DNA from: Kiritimatiellia bacterium
GTDB taxonomy: Bacteria; Verrucomicrobiota; Kiritimatiellia; RFP12; DVOR01
Reading direction: 5' to 3'
Assembly (NCBI GenBank): GCA_900771325.1
Contig: CAAGNN010000145.1
Coordinates: 1-7,819 of the forward strand
Length of the DNA: 7,819 nt
The notes beneath the pieces were generated by a model. The model did no database searches. It saw only the letters and a list, made by a program, of their open reading frames with translations, and was not told the origin of the DNA. Below, in pieces: positions 1 through 6,188 of the stretch (position 1 is its first letter; each line of letters starts with the position of its first letter). Made by a program: the position numbers and the translations under genes.

Positions 1-103
1 GCGCGCGTGCCGCGACGGAGGGGCTAGCACTCCATTGGCCGGGCTTTCCACCTCCGGCGACAACCTTCTCTCCTATCACCCATCGCCTATTGAAAAAGCC
101 TTC

Positions 104-205
104 CGCCCCGGGTCTGAGGCGAACTAGGCCCGGGGCGAGGGTCAACCCGGGGCGGGTCGAGGGGCAACCCGGGCCTAATTCGAGGCCAACCCGGGGCGGA
201 TGCGA
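104..205. repeat. Degenerate 22-bp GC-rich repeat array (copy 1)
   Basis: CCCGGG cores on the plus strand begin at 129, 146, 168 and 190. The last three are exactly 22 bp apart (units at 143-164 and 165-186, and a partial unit from 187). The full core CAACCCGGGGCGG is visible in the units at 143 and 187. At the left end an inverted copy, CGCCCCGGG at 104-112, is complementary to CCCGGGGCG at 129-137, giving a 9-bp stem with a 16-nt loop. Core, period and leading inverted copy all match the larger array at 5831-6104. This copy is more diverged and shorter, so it looks like an older or decayed member of the same family. Function unknown. Confidence 0.75.
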
Positions 206-229
206 AAAGAGGGGGAGAGGGCGGGGGGC

Positions 230-247
230 TTGGGGGGCCTCCCCCAA
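230..247. other. G/C hairpin, 7-bp stem
   Basis: TTGGGGG (230-236) is complementary to CCCCCAA (241-247) around a GCCT loop. No T-run follows on either strand, so it is not a classical intrinsic terminator. It may act with the neighbouring hairpin at 256-283 as a 3' end structure for the minus-strand LRR gene; that role is inference. Confidence 0.4.
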
Positions 248-255
248 CGGCCCTT

Positions 256-283
256 GCGGCAACGCGCGGCAGCGCGTTGCCGC
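256..283. other. Perfect 12-bp inverted repeat with 4-nt loop
   Basis: GCGGCAACGCGC (256-267) is the exact reverse complement of GCGCGTTGCCGC (272-283), with loop GGCA. It is the strongest hairpin in the left intergenic region and lies about 155 bp past the stop codon of the minus-strand LRR gene. It lacks a U-tract. It could protect or define an mRNA 3' end, or be a protein-binding palindrome. The structure is directly visible; its function is not. Confidence 0.6.
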
Positions 284-352
284 TGCGCGTGCCAGAGCAG
301 AGCCACAGCGCAAAGCAAAGCCGGCGTGCCCAGAGGGCGCGCCGGCCGGGGT

Positions 353-369
353 GGAGCGCACCGCGCTCC
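353..369. other. Perfect 7-bp inverted repeat with 3-nt loop
   Basis: GGAGCGC (353-359) pairs with GCGCTCC (363-369) around ACC. A further long-range pairing, GTGCAGGG (374-381) with CCCTGCAC (421-428), lies between it and the LRR stop codon. Together these give the 3' region of the minus-strand gene a strongly folded character. No T-run is present, so a terminator call would be speculative. Confidence 0.4.
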
Positions 370-437
370 CGAGGTGCAGGGCGAGAAGTCCGAGCGAAGC
401 GAAGGAGCTATGTCAACAGCCCCTGCACGCAGCAAGC

Positions 438-3400
438 CTACTTGCTAATGCGGATGCGGTAGAAGGCGGAGGAACCGCTCGTGGTGAGGTTCGGGGTCCA
501 CGGCTGGCCATCGCCGACCTTACTCTCACCAGGCTCGAGGCTGTCGAGCGTCTCGCCCTCCAAGAGCGTATAGGTGAGGCCAGGCTTCGTCGCGACTGTC
601 TTCAGCGGGGCCTCGGCCGCCGGATCAAAGACCGCCCCGCCCTCGGCAGAGGTGTCGAGAATCTGCTCGGCAATCTCGGCCTTCACCTCGGCCTGGGAAA
701 GGTCGACCTTCCCCGCCACCGCCGCCGGCATATTGAGAAAGTCGGTAATGTCGTAGCGCGTCTCGCCGTCGACCTTAACGACCTTGATCGCCGCGCCATT
801 GGCCGTCACGCTCGTGGCCGTGCTCGGCACCTCGACCGTCACCTTCGCCGCCTCCACCCCCTCGGGAATGGAGACCACGACCTCCCCCACCCCCTCACTC
901 GGCTTAACCACCCACCCCGTCTCCGCGGAGCCCTCAACAGTGGCTCCACTATCGCCAGGCACAGAGGGCTTCTCTTCTGCCGCCGCGCGTTCCATCACGA
1001 GCCCGTTCCACCTCCCGTCCACGATTTCTGCCTCCCACTCCGCTGCATACGCCGCCGGATAATAGCCCTGTGTTCCCGCAGGGAAACTCGAACTATCAGC
1101 CCAACACGGCTTTCCAGAGAAAGTCACCGAGGTCAGAGAACTGCAATTATCAAACGCATAGTTGCCAATGGAAGTCACGCTTTCGGGAATCGTCACCGAG
1201 GTCAGAGAACTGCAATTGCGGAACGCAGACCATCCGATGGAGGTCACGCCCTCGGGAATCGTCACCGAGGTCAGAGAACTGCAACCATCGAACGCATAGT
1301 CGCCAATGGTGGTCACGCCCTCAAGAATCGTCACCGAGGTTAGAGAAGTGCAATACTCAAACGCATAATCTTCGATGGAAGTCACGCTCGAGGGAATCGT
1401 CACCGAGGTCAGAGAACTGCAACCAGAAAACGCACTACTATGGAGGAACTTTACCGTTGCTGGAATAACGAACACCCCTGAATACGACTCTGGCACCTCA
1501 ATCAATACTTTCTTCTCTTGACTCTCGTATCGAACACCGTTTTCATCTGTTGGCAGAGAACTACAGCCATAGAACGCATAGTCGCCAATGGAGGTGACAC
1601 CCGCAGGAATTGTCACCGAGGTCAGAGAACTACAATTGTAGAACGCCCCATTACCAATGGAAGTCACGCCCTTGGGAATCGGCACAGAGGTCAGAGCACT
1701 GCAACCGTAGAACGCATGATCGCCAATGGAAGTCACGCTCTCAGGAATAGTCACCGAGGACAGAGAAGTACAATTACAGAACATTCCCCAGCCGATGGAA
1801 GTCACGCCCTTTGGAATCGTCACGGAGGTTAGAGCAGTGCAATACTCAAACGCATAATCTCCGATGGAAGTCACGCTCGAGGGAATCGTCATAGAAGTTA
1901 GTGAACTGCAACCCGAAAACACCAGGGAACCAATCGAGGTCACACCCTCAGGAATTGTTACCGAGGAGAGAGAACTACAATCATAGAACGCACTACTATG
2001 AAGGAACTTTACTGTTGCTGGAATAACAAACGCCCCTGTACGCGACTCTGGCACCTCAATCAATACTCTCTTCTCTTGACTCTCGTATCGAACACCATTT
2101 TCATCCGTCGGCAGAGAACTACAGCCATAGAACGCCCTGTCGCCGATGGAGGTCACGCCCTTAGGAATCGTCACTGAGGTCAGAGAACTGCAATCCTCGA
2201 ATGCACCCCAACCGATGGAGGTCACGCCCTCGGGAATCGTCACCGAGGTCAGAGAACTGCAACCGTCGAACGTAGAATCGCCTATGGTAGTAACGCCTTC
2301 AGGAATTGTTACCAAGAGTAGAGAACTGCAACCCTTGAACGCCCAGTCGCCGATGGAGGTCACGCCCTTAGGAATCGTCACCGAGGTCAAAGAACTGCAA
2401 TCCATAAACGCATAGTTGCCGATGGCGGTGACGGGGTAGCCGCCGAGGGTGGAGGGGATAGTGAGGTCGCCGGAGTAGTCGGTGGGAAAGTCTGTAATGG
2501 TGGCTTGACCATTGGAGACTGTGTAAGTGAAAATCGCCTCCACCGGCGGGTCCTCTTCTGCCTCCAAGCATATCATCACCAACCCGTGCCACTTTCCATC
2601 GACTATCACGGCTTCCCACTCTGCGGCATATACAGCTGGATAATAGCCCGTCACACCCTCTGTGAAGGAGTTGTCCACCGCCTCGCACGGTGTCCCTGAA
2701 AAGGTCATTGAGGTCAGAGATGTGCAATCGTAGAACGTGAGGCTACCAATAGTGGTCACGCTCGCAGGAATCGTCACTGCAGTCAGAGAGCGACAAGCCA
2801 AGAACGCATCGTCACCTATCGACATCACTCCCTCAGGAATTATCACCGAACTCAGTGCCTTGCACCCATTGAACGCGCCCCCTGCAATAGCAGTCACGCC
2901 CTCGGGAATCTCTACCGATGTCAGCGCACAGCCAGAAAAGGTATATAGACCAATTGAAGAGACTCCCCTAGGAATCGCCACAGAGGTCAACGAACGGCAG
3001 ATATAGAACGCATGATCGCCAATGGAGGTCACACTCGCAGGTACTGACACTGAACTCAACGAATCGCAACACCCAAATGCAAAGTCGGCAATAGAAGTCA
3101 CGCCTTCTGGAATCATCACTGAAGTCAACGAACTACAATACGAGAACGCAGAGTCTCCAACAGTAGTCACACCCGCAGGTATTGTCACTGAGGTCAGAGA
3201 ACTACAACCGTAGAACGCAGAGTCCCCGATGGCGGTCACGGGATAGCCGCCGAGGGTGGAGGGGATGGTGAGGGCACCGGAGTAGGAGGTGGGAAAGTCG
3301 GTGATGGTGGCTTGGCCGTTGGAGACGGTGTAGGTGAAATTGCCCTCGGTGAGGGCGGGGAGGGGGGCGGTGAGGAAGAGGGTAAAGAGGAGGAGGGCGT

Positions 3401-3446
3401 GGCGGCGGAGGGCGGCCAGGGGGAAGAGGCTTGAAAGGCGGTTCAT
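438..3446 (-). CDS. Secreted BspA-like leucine-rich-repeat surface protein
   Basis: A 1002-residue exported protein of the BspA/LRR_5 type, a family usually at the cell surface and linked to binding host or partner molecules; the ligand here is unknown. Residues 1 to about 33 form a signal peptide (RRHALLLFTLFLTAPLPALT). Two modules each open with an FTYTVSNGQATITDFP-type domain (residues 37-70 and 306-339). The first carries 8 repeats of about 23 residues (70-250), the second 17 (339-778), of the form CSSLTSVTIPEGVTSIGDYAF. Each module closes with a GYYPAxYAAEWEA segment (267-280, 794-807). Two near-identical insertions (about 446-490 and 632-676, with TDENGVRYESQEK) interrupt repeats. The C-terminal part (826-1002) is repeat-free and ends FYRIRISK; no LPXTG or membrane anchor is seen. 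The ATG at 3446 is preferred over an upstream TTG (3473) because AAAAGGAG sits 6 nt before it. Repeat cores look less GC-rich than the module ends. Confidence 0.93.
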   Translation of the reverse strand: MNRLSSLFPLAALRRHALLLFTLFLTAPLPALTEGNFTYTVSNGQATITDFPTSYSGALTIPSTLGGYPVTAIGDSAFYGCSSLTSVTIPAGVTTVGDSAFSYCSSLTSVMIPEGVTSIADFAFGCCDSLSSVSVPASVTSIGDHAFYICRSLTSVAIPRGVSSIGLYTFSGCALTSVEIPEGVTAIAGGAFNGCKALSSVIIPEGVMSIGDDAFLACRSLTAVTIPASVTTIGSLTFYDCTSLTSMTFSGTPCEAVDNSFTEGVTGYYPAVYAAEWEAVIVDGKWHGLVMICLEAEEDPPVEAIFTYTVSNGQATITDFPTDYSGDLTIPSTLGGYPVTAIGNYAFMDCSSLTSVTIPKGVTSIGDWAFKGCSSLLLVTIPEGVTTIGDSTFDGCSSLTSVTIPEGVTSIGWGAFEDCSSLTSVTIPKGVTSIGDRAFYGCSSLPTDENGVRYESQEKRVLIEVPESRTGAFVIPATVKFLHSSAFYDCSSLSSVTIPEGVTSIGSLVFSGCSSLTSMTIPSSVTSIGDYAFEYCTALTSVTIPKGVTSIGWGMFCNCTSLSSVTIPESVTSIGDHAFYGCSALTSVPIPKGVTSIGNGAFYNCSSLTSVTIPAGVTSIGDYAFYGCSSLPTDENGVRYESQEKKVLIEVPESYSGVFVIPATVKFLHSSAFSGCSSLTSVTIPSSVTSIEDYAFEYCTSLTSVTILEGVTTIGDYAFDGCSSLTSVTIPEGVTSIGWSAFRNCSSLTSVTIPESVTSIGNYAFDNCSSLTSVTFSGKPCWADSSSFPAGTQGYYPAAYAAEWEAEIVDGRWNGLVMERAAAEEKPSVPGDSGATVEGSAETGWVVKPSEGVGEVVVSIPEGVEAAKVTVEVPSTATSVTANGAAIKVVKVDGETRYDITDFLNMPAAVAGKVDLSQAEVKAEIAEQILDTSAEGGAVFDPAAEAPLKTVATKPGLTYTLLEGETLDSLEPGESKVGDGQPWTPNLTTSGSSAFYRIRISK
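1419..1553 (-). repeat. Internal duplication inside LRR gene, copy B
   Basis: This segment (residues 632-676) duplicates 1977-2111 with few base changes, exactly 558 bp (186 codons) apart. It encodes a non-LRR insert containing TDENGVRYESQEK and a VFVIPATVKFLHSSAF stretch. The flanking repeats are similar too, suggesting that a block of several repeats was duplicated in frame. Confidence 0.8.
1977..2111 (-). repeat. Internal duplication inside LRR gene, copy A
   Basis: Partner of the segment at 1419-1553 (residues 446-490). The two differ at a few positions, for example ESRTGAF here against ESYSGVF in the other copy, and EKR against EKK, so the event is recent or the copies are homogenised. 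Confidence 0.8.
2418..2531 (-). repeat. Duplicated module-start domain, second copy
   Basis: Encodes the FTYTVSNGQATITDFPTDYS domain at residues 306-343. It matches 3228-3341 closely at DNA level, including a shared stretch beginning TAGCCGCCGAGGGTGGAGG on the plus strand. It marks the start of the second LRR module. Confidence 0.75.
3228..3341 (-). repeat. Duplicated module-start domain, first copy
   Basis: Encodes residues 36-73, the N-terminal domain of the mature protein and partner of 2418-2531. The pair shows that the LRR protein is built from two modules of the same design with different numbers of repeats. Confidence 0.75.
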
Positions 3447-3452
3447 TGTGGG

Positions 3453-3460
3453 CTCCTTTT
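3453..3460 (-). promoter_or_regulatory. Ribosome binding site of the LRR gene
   Basis: The minus strand reads AAAAGGAG followed by six bases and then ATG at 3446. This strong Shine-Dalgarno site decides the start in favour of ATG 3446 over the TTG at 3473. Confidence 0.85.
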
Positions 3461-3497
3461 CGAGGGATGACAAAGGACTAGTTGAGACAACATAAAT

Positions 3498-3527
3498 ATT
3501 CTACCCCCCTCCGTGACGCCAAGTCAA
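3498..3527 (-). promoter_or_regulatory. Sigma-70-type promoter of the LRR gene
   Basis: On the minus strand TTGACT (3522-3527) and TAGAAT (3498-3503) are separated by 18 bp, one base from consensus in each hexamer. Transcription would start near 3490, giving a leader of roughly 45 nt. It lies just downstream of the pckG terminator, so the LRR gene is an independent unit. Confidence 0.7.
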
Positions 3528-3586
3528 GGGCTTTTTGCAGCACAGTTATGTGGTGTGCAGGGCACGCTCTGAGAGGTTGGAGCTAC

Positions 3587-3624
3587 AAAAAAGCGCGGCT
3601 CTCCGGGGGGAGAGCCGCGTCTTT
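3587..3624 (-). terminator. Intrinsic terminator of pckG
   Basis: CGCGGCTCTCC (3594-3604) and GGAGAGCCGCG (3609-3619) form a perfect 11-bp stem with a 4-nt loop. Read on the minus strand it is followed by T6 (A6 at 3587-3592) and lies about 24 bp after the pckG stop codon. On the plus strand TCTTTT follows, so it could work in both directions, although no plus-strand gene leads into it. Confidence 0.9.
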
Positions 3625-3642
3625 TGGAGGGAACTTGGGCGC

Positions 3643-5511
3643 TTACTTGTTGAGCGCGGCGGTGATGTCAGCGAGCTTGGCGGTGAGCTCGGCGGGGATG
3701 CGGTCGCCAAACTTCTCCCAGGACTCCTTGACGCCGGCGACTTCCTTCTTCCAGCCCTCGACATCGACGGTGAGGAGCTCGTGAAGGGTCTCGGGGGTGG
3801 TCTCGCAGCCAGTCAGGTCGATGGCGTCATCGGTGGGCATAATGCCGATCGGGGTGACCTTGGTCTTGGCCTTGCCTTCGATGGCTTCGCAGACCCACTT
3901 GAGGACGCGGGAGTTGTCGCCGAAGCCCGGCCACATGAAGTGACCATCGGCATCCTTGCGGAACCAGTTCACGAAGAAGACCTTCGGGAGCTTGTCGGCG
4001 GCGACCTTCTTGCCCATCTCGAGCCAGTGGCCGAAGTAGTCGGCCATATTGTAGCCGCAGAAGGGCAGCATCGCGAAGGGATCGCGGCGGACCTGACCAA
4101 TCTGGTCGGAGATGACGGCGGCGGTGACTTCGGAGCCGGCGGCAGAGCCCATGTAGACGCCGTGGGCCCAGTCGGTGGCCATATTGACCAGCGGGATGGT
4201 GGAGGGGCGGCGGCCACCGAAGAGGATGGCATCAACCGGCACGCCTTCGGGGGCTTCCCACTCCTTGGCGATCACGGGGCACTGCTCGGCAGGCGCGGTG
4301 AAGCGGGAGTTGGGGTGAGCGGCCTTGATGAACTCGCCGGTGCCATCGGGAGAAGCGACCATCTTGTTGGGCTTTTCCTTGGAGGCGTAGCAGTCATTGC
4401 CCTTCCAGTCGATGCCGTGGGCCGGGGCGGGGACGCCCATATCTTCCCACCACACATCGCCGTCGTCGGTGAGGACCACGTTGGTGAAGATGGTGTTCTT
4501 CTCGCAAGCGTGCAGGGCGTTGGGGTTGGAGACCTTGGAGGTGCCGGGGGCCACGCCGAAGAAGCCGTTTTCGGGGTTGATGGCGTGGAGCTTGCCGGTG
4601 TTCTTGTCAACGTGGATCCAGGCGATGTCGTCGCCGCAGGTCTCGACCTTCCAGCCGGGGAGGGTGGGCAGCATCATCGCGAGGTTGGTCTTGCCGCAGG
4701 CCGACGGGAAGGCGGCGGTCACGAAGTAGCTCTTGTTCTCGGGGCTGGTGAGCTTGAGGATGAGCATGTGCTCGGCCATCCAGCCTTCCTTACGGGCGAG
4801 GACCGAAGCGATGCGCAGCGCGAAGCACTTCTTGCCGAGGAGGGCGTTGCCGCCGTAACCCGAACCGAAGGACCAGATGGCCTCTTCGCCGGGGTCGGTG
4901 AACTGGGTGATGTACTTCTTTTCCATCGGGGCGCAGGGCCAAGCGACATCCTGCTGACCGGGCTCGAGGGGAGCGCCGACGGAGTGGTAGCACTTGATGT
5001 ACTCAGCGCCCTTGTTGATGAGGTCGAGCGCGGCATCGCCCATACGGGTCATAATGCGCATATTGCAGACCACGTACGGCGAGTCGGTCAGCTCAACGCC
5101 GAGCTTGGAGAGGGGCGAGCCGATGGGGCCCATCGAGAAGGGGATCACATAGAGGGTGCGGCCCTTCATGCAGCCCTTGTAGAGCTCCCACATGATCTTC
5201 TTCATCTCGGTGGGGTCCATCCAGTTGTTGGTCGGACCCGCATCCTTCTGATCCTTGCAGCAGATGTAGGTGCGCTTCTCCACGCGGGCAACGTCCGACT
5301 CGTGCGAACGGACCAGGTAGCAGCCCGGGCGCTTCTTCTCATCGAGCTTAATCCAGGCACCGCGAGCGACTTCCGCCGCCGCGAGGGCATCATACTCGGC
5401 CTGCGAACCATCGCAGACGACAATCTTTTCGGGGGTGGCGTGATCGGCGAATTCCTTGACCCAAGCCTTCAACTCAGGATTGGTGATCTTTTCAAGGCAG
5501 CAGCAGCTCAT
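3643..5511 (-). CDS. pckG: Phosphoenolpyruvate carboxykinase, GTP-dependent
   Basis: Catalyses oxaloacetate + GTP to PEP + GDP + CO2 in the cytosol, the entry step of gluconeogenesis; in anaerobes it may run in reverse to fix CO2. At 622 residues it matches the usual GTP-type length. Visible motifs: Arg76 in DVARVEK (PEP/oxaloacetate site), GYGGNALLGKKCFALRIAS (219-237), kinase-1 P-loop AFPSACGKTN (267-276) with the family's reactive Cys272 and Lys274, kinase-2 CGDDIAW (292-298), and FGGRRPSTIPLV (431-442). By spacing, Lys228, His248 and Asp295 correspond to the Mn2+ ligands. The start at 5511 is supported by GAAGGA upstream and by the family N-terminus; the frame stays open far upstream only because the 22-bp array lacks stops. 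It ends 24 bp before a strong terminator and has its own promoter, so it is probably monocistronic. Odd: the N-terminus MSCCCLEK carries three consecutive cysteines. Family assignment is near certain. Confidence 0.98.
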   Translation of the reverse strand: MSCCCLEKITNPELKAWVKEFADHATPEKIVVCDGSQAEYDALAAAEVARGAWIKLDEKKRPGCYLVRSHESDVARVEKRTYICCKDQKDAGPTNNWMDPTEMKKIMWELYKGCMKGRTLYVIPFSMGPIGSPLSKLGVELTDSPYVVCNMRIMTRMGDAALDLINKGAEYIKCYHSVGAPLEPGQQDVAWPCAPMEKKYITQFTDPGEEAIWSFGSGYGGNALLGKKCFALRIASVLARKEGWMAEHMLILKLTSPENKSYFVTAAFPSACGKTNLAMMLPTLPGWKVETCGDDIAWIHVDKNTGKLHAINPENGFFGVAPGTSKVSNPNALHACEKNTIFTNVVLTDDGDVWWEDMGVPAPAHGIDWKGNDCYASKEKPNKMVASPDGTGEFIKAAHPNSRFTAPAEQCPVIAKEWEAPEGVPVDAILFGGRRPSTIPLVNMATDWAHGVYMGSAAGSEVTAAVISDQIGQVRRDPFAMLPFCGYNMADYFGHWLEMGKKVAADKLPKVFFVNWFRKDADGHFMWPGFGDNSRVLKWVCEAIEGKAKTKVTPIGIMPTDDAIDLTGCETTPETLHELLTVDVEGWKKEVAGVKESWEKFGDRIPAELTAKLADITAALNK

Positions 5512-5517
5512 GGTTGT

Positions 5518-5523
5518 TCCTTC
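5518..5523 (-). promoter_or_regulatory. Ribosome binding site of pckG
   Basis: GAAGGA on the minus strand lies 6 nt before the ATG at 5511. It fixes the start of pckG and argues against any extension of the frame upstream. Confidence 0.85.
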
Positions 5524-5598
5524 ACTGTCTAGGGTTTGACCGATCTCGGCTTGGCCGCGCACCCGCGCTTCCGCCGACCTCGGCTGAAAACACTGCGT

Positions 5599-5628
5599 AT
5601 TGTAGCGCACTCTGCCCTCTAGGCGCAA
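5599..5628 (-). promoter_or_regulatory. Probable pckG promoter
   Basis: On the minus strand TTGCGC (5623-5628) and TACAAT (5599-5604) are 18 bp apart. The -10 is one base from consensus and the -35 is weaker. A start near 5592 would give a leader of about 80 nt before pckG. The 22-bp array lies about 200 bp further upstream. Confidence 0.5.
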
Positions 5629-5670
5629 GCAAAAAGTTGGACACGGCGCGTAGCGTGCTGACGCGCGCGT

Positions 5671-5700
5671 GAACGGTGGGTGATGAACGGTGAACGATGG
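5671..5700. repeat. Short degenerate direct repeat
   Basis: GAACGGTG occurs at 5671-5678 and 5685-5692, followed by GAACGATGG at 5692-5700, within the divergent intergenic region. This looks like a small slippage-derived repeat. A vaguely similar CACCCATCGCC string occurs at 77-87 on the opposite orientation, but that match is too short to interpret. Confidence 0.45.
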
Positions 5701-5743
5701 CGCGGCTACGCCGCTGAGAGGGGCCGCATCTATTATAAGGTAA

Positions 5744-5762
5744 ACGCGCGCACGCGCGCGCG
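5744..5762. repeat. Alternating purine-pyrimidine (CG)n tract
   Basis: Nineteen bases alternate strictly between purine and pyrimidine, almost all CG steps. Such tracts can adopt Z-DNA under negative supercoiling, which is expected between divergent promoters. Any role here is inference. Confidence 0.6.
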
Positions 5763-5830
5763 AGGGGTGCAGAAGCGGTCTGGCAGTGCAAGTCGAAGCA
5801 CAACGCGGACCTGCGCTCCAAAAAGCGCCC

Positions 5831-6104
5831 CGCCCCGGGTTCAAAGCGGACCCGGGGCGGGTTGACCTCGGACCCGGGGCTGGTTGGCCTCGGACCCGGG
5901 GCGGGTTGACCTCGGACCCGGGGCGGGTTGGCCTCGGACCCGGGGCTGGTTGGCCTCGGACCCGGGGCGGGTTGACCTCGGACCCGGGGCGGGTTGACCT
6001 CGGACCCGGGGCGGGTTGACCTCGGACCCGGGGCGGATTGGCCTTCGACCCGGGGCGGATTGACCTTCGACCCGGGGCGGATTGACCTCGGACCCGGGGC
6101 GGGT
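5831..6104. repeat. 22-bp tandem repeat array (copy 2) with leading inverted copy
   Basis: Eleven full units of exactly 22 bp run from 5849 to 6090, followed by a partial twelfth to 6104. All units begin GACCCGGGGC. Three sites vary: C(G/T)GG(T/A)TTG after the core, TTG(A/G)CC, and an ending of CTCG or CTTC. Calling the commonest unit A, the order is A B A C B A A A and then three edge variants sharing GGATTG. CGCCCCGGGT at 5831-5840 is the reverse complement of ACCCGGGGCG at 5850-5859, so the left end can fold into a 10-bp stem with a 9-nt loop. The array has no spacers (not CRISPR) and contains no stops in several frames, which generates spurious ORFs. It separates pckG from the divergent pncC-ilvE unit. 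The related decayed array at 104-205 marks it as a dispersed intergenic family. Confidence 0.9.
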
Positions 6105-6170
6105 GAGGCGTGTGCAGCGGGGAACTTCCAGACCTGACGGCATAAAATGTTCGCTTTTTGGGGCGAGATG

Positions 6171-6179
6171 TGGTATAAG
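6171..6179 (+). promoter_or_regulatory. Extended -10 promoter of the pncC-ilvE unit
   Basis: TGG followed by TATAAG (6174-6179) fits the extended -10 pattern TGn-TATAAT with one mismatch. The -35 at about 6150-6155 (TTCGCT) is poor, as is common for extended -10 promoters. The expected transcription start, about 6-8 bp downstream, falls at about 6186, only a few bases before the ATG at 6189. Confidence 0.5.
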
Positions 6180-6188
6180 AGCAGGGAT

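Larger units (their letters stand above)
1..437. other. Non-coding region downstream of the LRR gene
   Basis: No convincing gene lies here. The open frames that cross it are low-complexity Arg/Pro/Gly/Ala translations of GC-rich repeats, have no ribosome binding site and run antisense into the LRR gene. Positions 1-103 show nothing I recognise apart from a weak 5-bp GCCGG/CCGGC pairing (38-42 with 54-58). From 104 to 205 there is a degenerate 22-bp repeat array. From 230 to 428 there are several GC-rich inverted repeats. Part of this stretch is presumably the 3' untranslated and termination region of the minus-strand gene that stops at 438. Confidence 0.6.
1113..3239 (-). repeat. 69-bp tandem coding repeats (LRR_5), two blocks
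   Basis: The LRR units recur at DNA level with a period of about 69 bp (23 codons): 17 units in 1113-2432 and 8 in 2697-3239. On the plus strand the recurring landmarks are GTCAGAGAACTGCAA followed by an AACGCAT-like block and a GGAATCGTCACCGAGG-like block. The regular 69-bp period keeps several antisense frames open, which explains the long spurious plus-strand frames here. Confidence 0.9.

Noticed and set aside
90..1343. 417-residue plus-strand frame and other plus-strand frames across the LRR gene
   Set aside because: They are antisense shadows of the 69-bp LRR repeats (NRHRGQRTAI-type periodicity), with no SD or recognisable domain.
3447..3473. Upstream TTG start for the LRR protein
   Set aside because: It would add nine residues before the signal peptide and read through the strong SD that serves the ATG at 3446.
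3535..5532. 665-residue plus-strand open frame antisense to pckG
   Set aside because: It is a mirror of the high-GC codon usage of pckG: low-complexity Gly/Val/Asp/His sequence, no ribosome binding site, and it begins within the terminator region.
5732..5737. Perfect TATAAT on the minus strand as a pckG promoter
   Set aside because: The region 17-18 bp upstream is an alternating CG tract with no -35 resemblance, and no extended -10 is present. The 5599-5628 pair is better placed.
5831..6104. CRISPR array
   Set aside because: The units abut one another with no unique spacers, and no cas genes are present.
6147..6188. Upstream ATG start for pncC adding 14 residues
   Set aside because: It lies before the likely -10 element, has no SD, and the extra residues do not match the CinA domain start.
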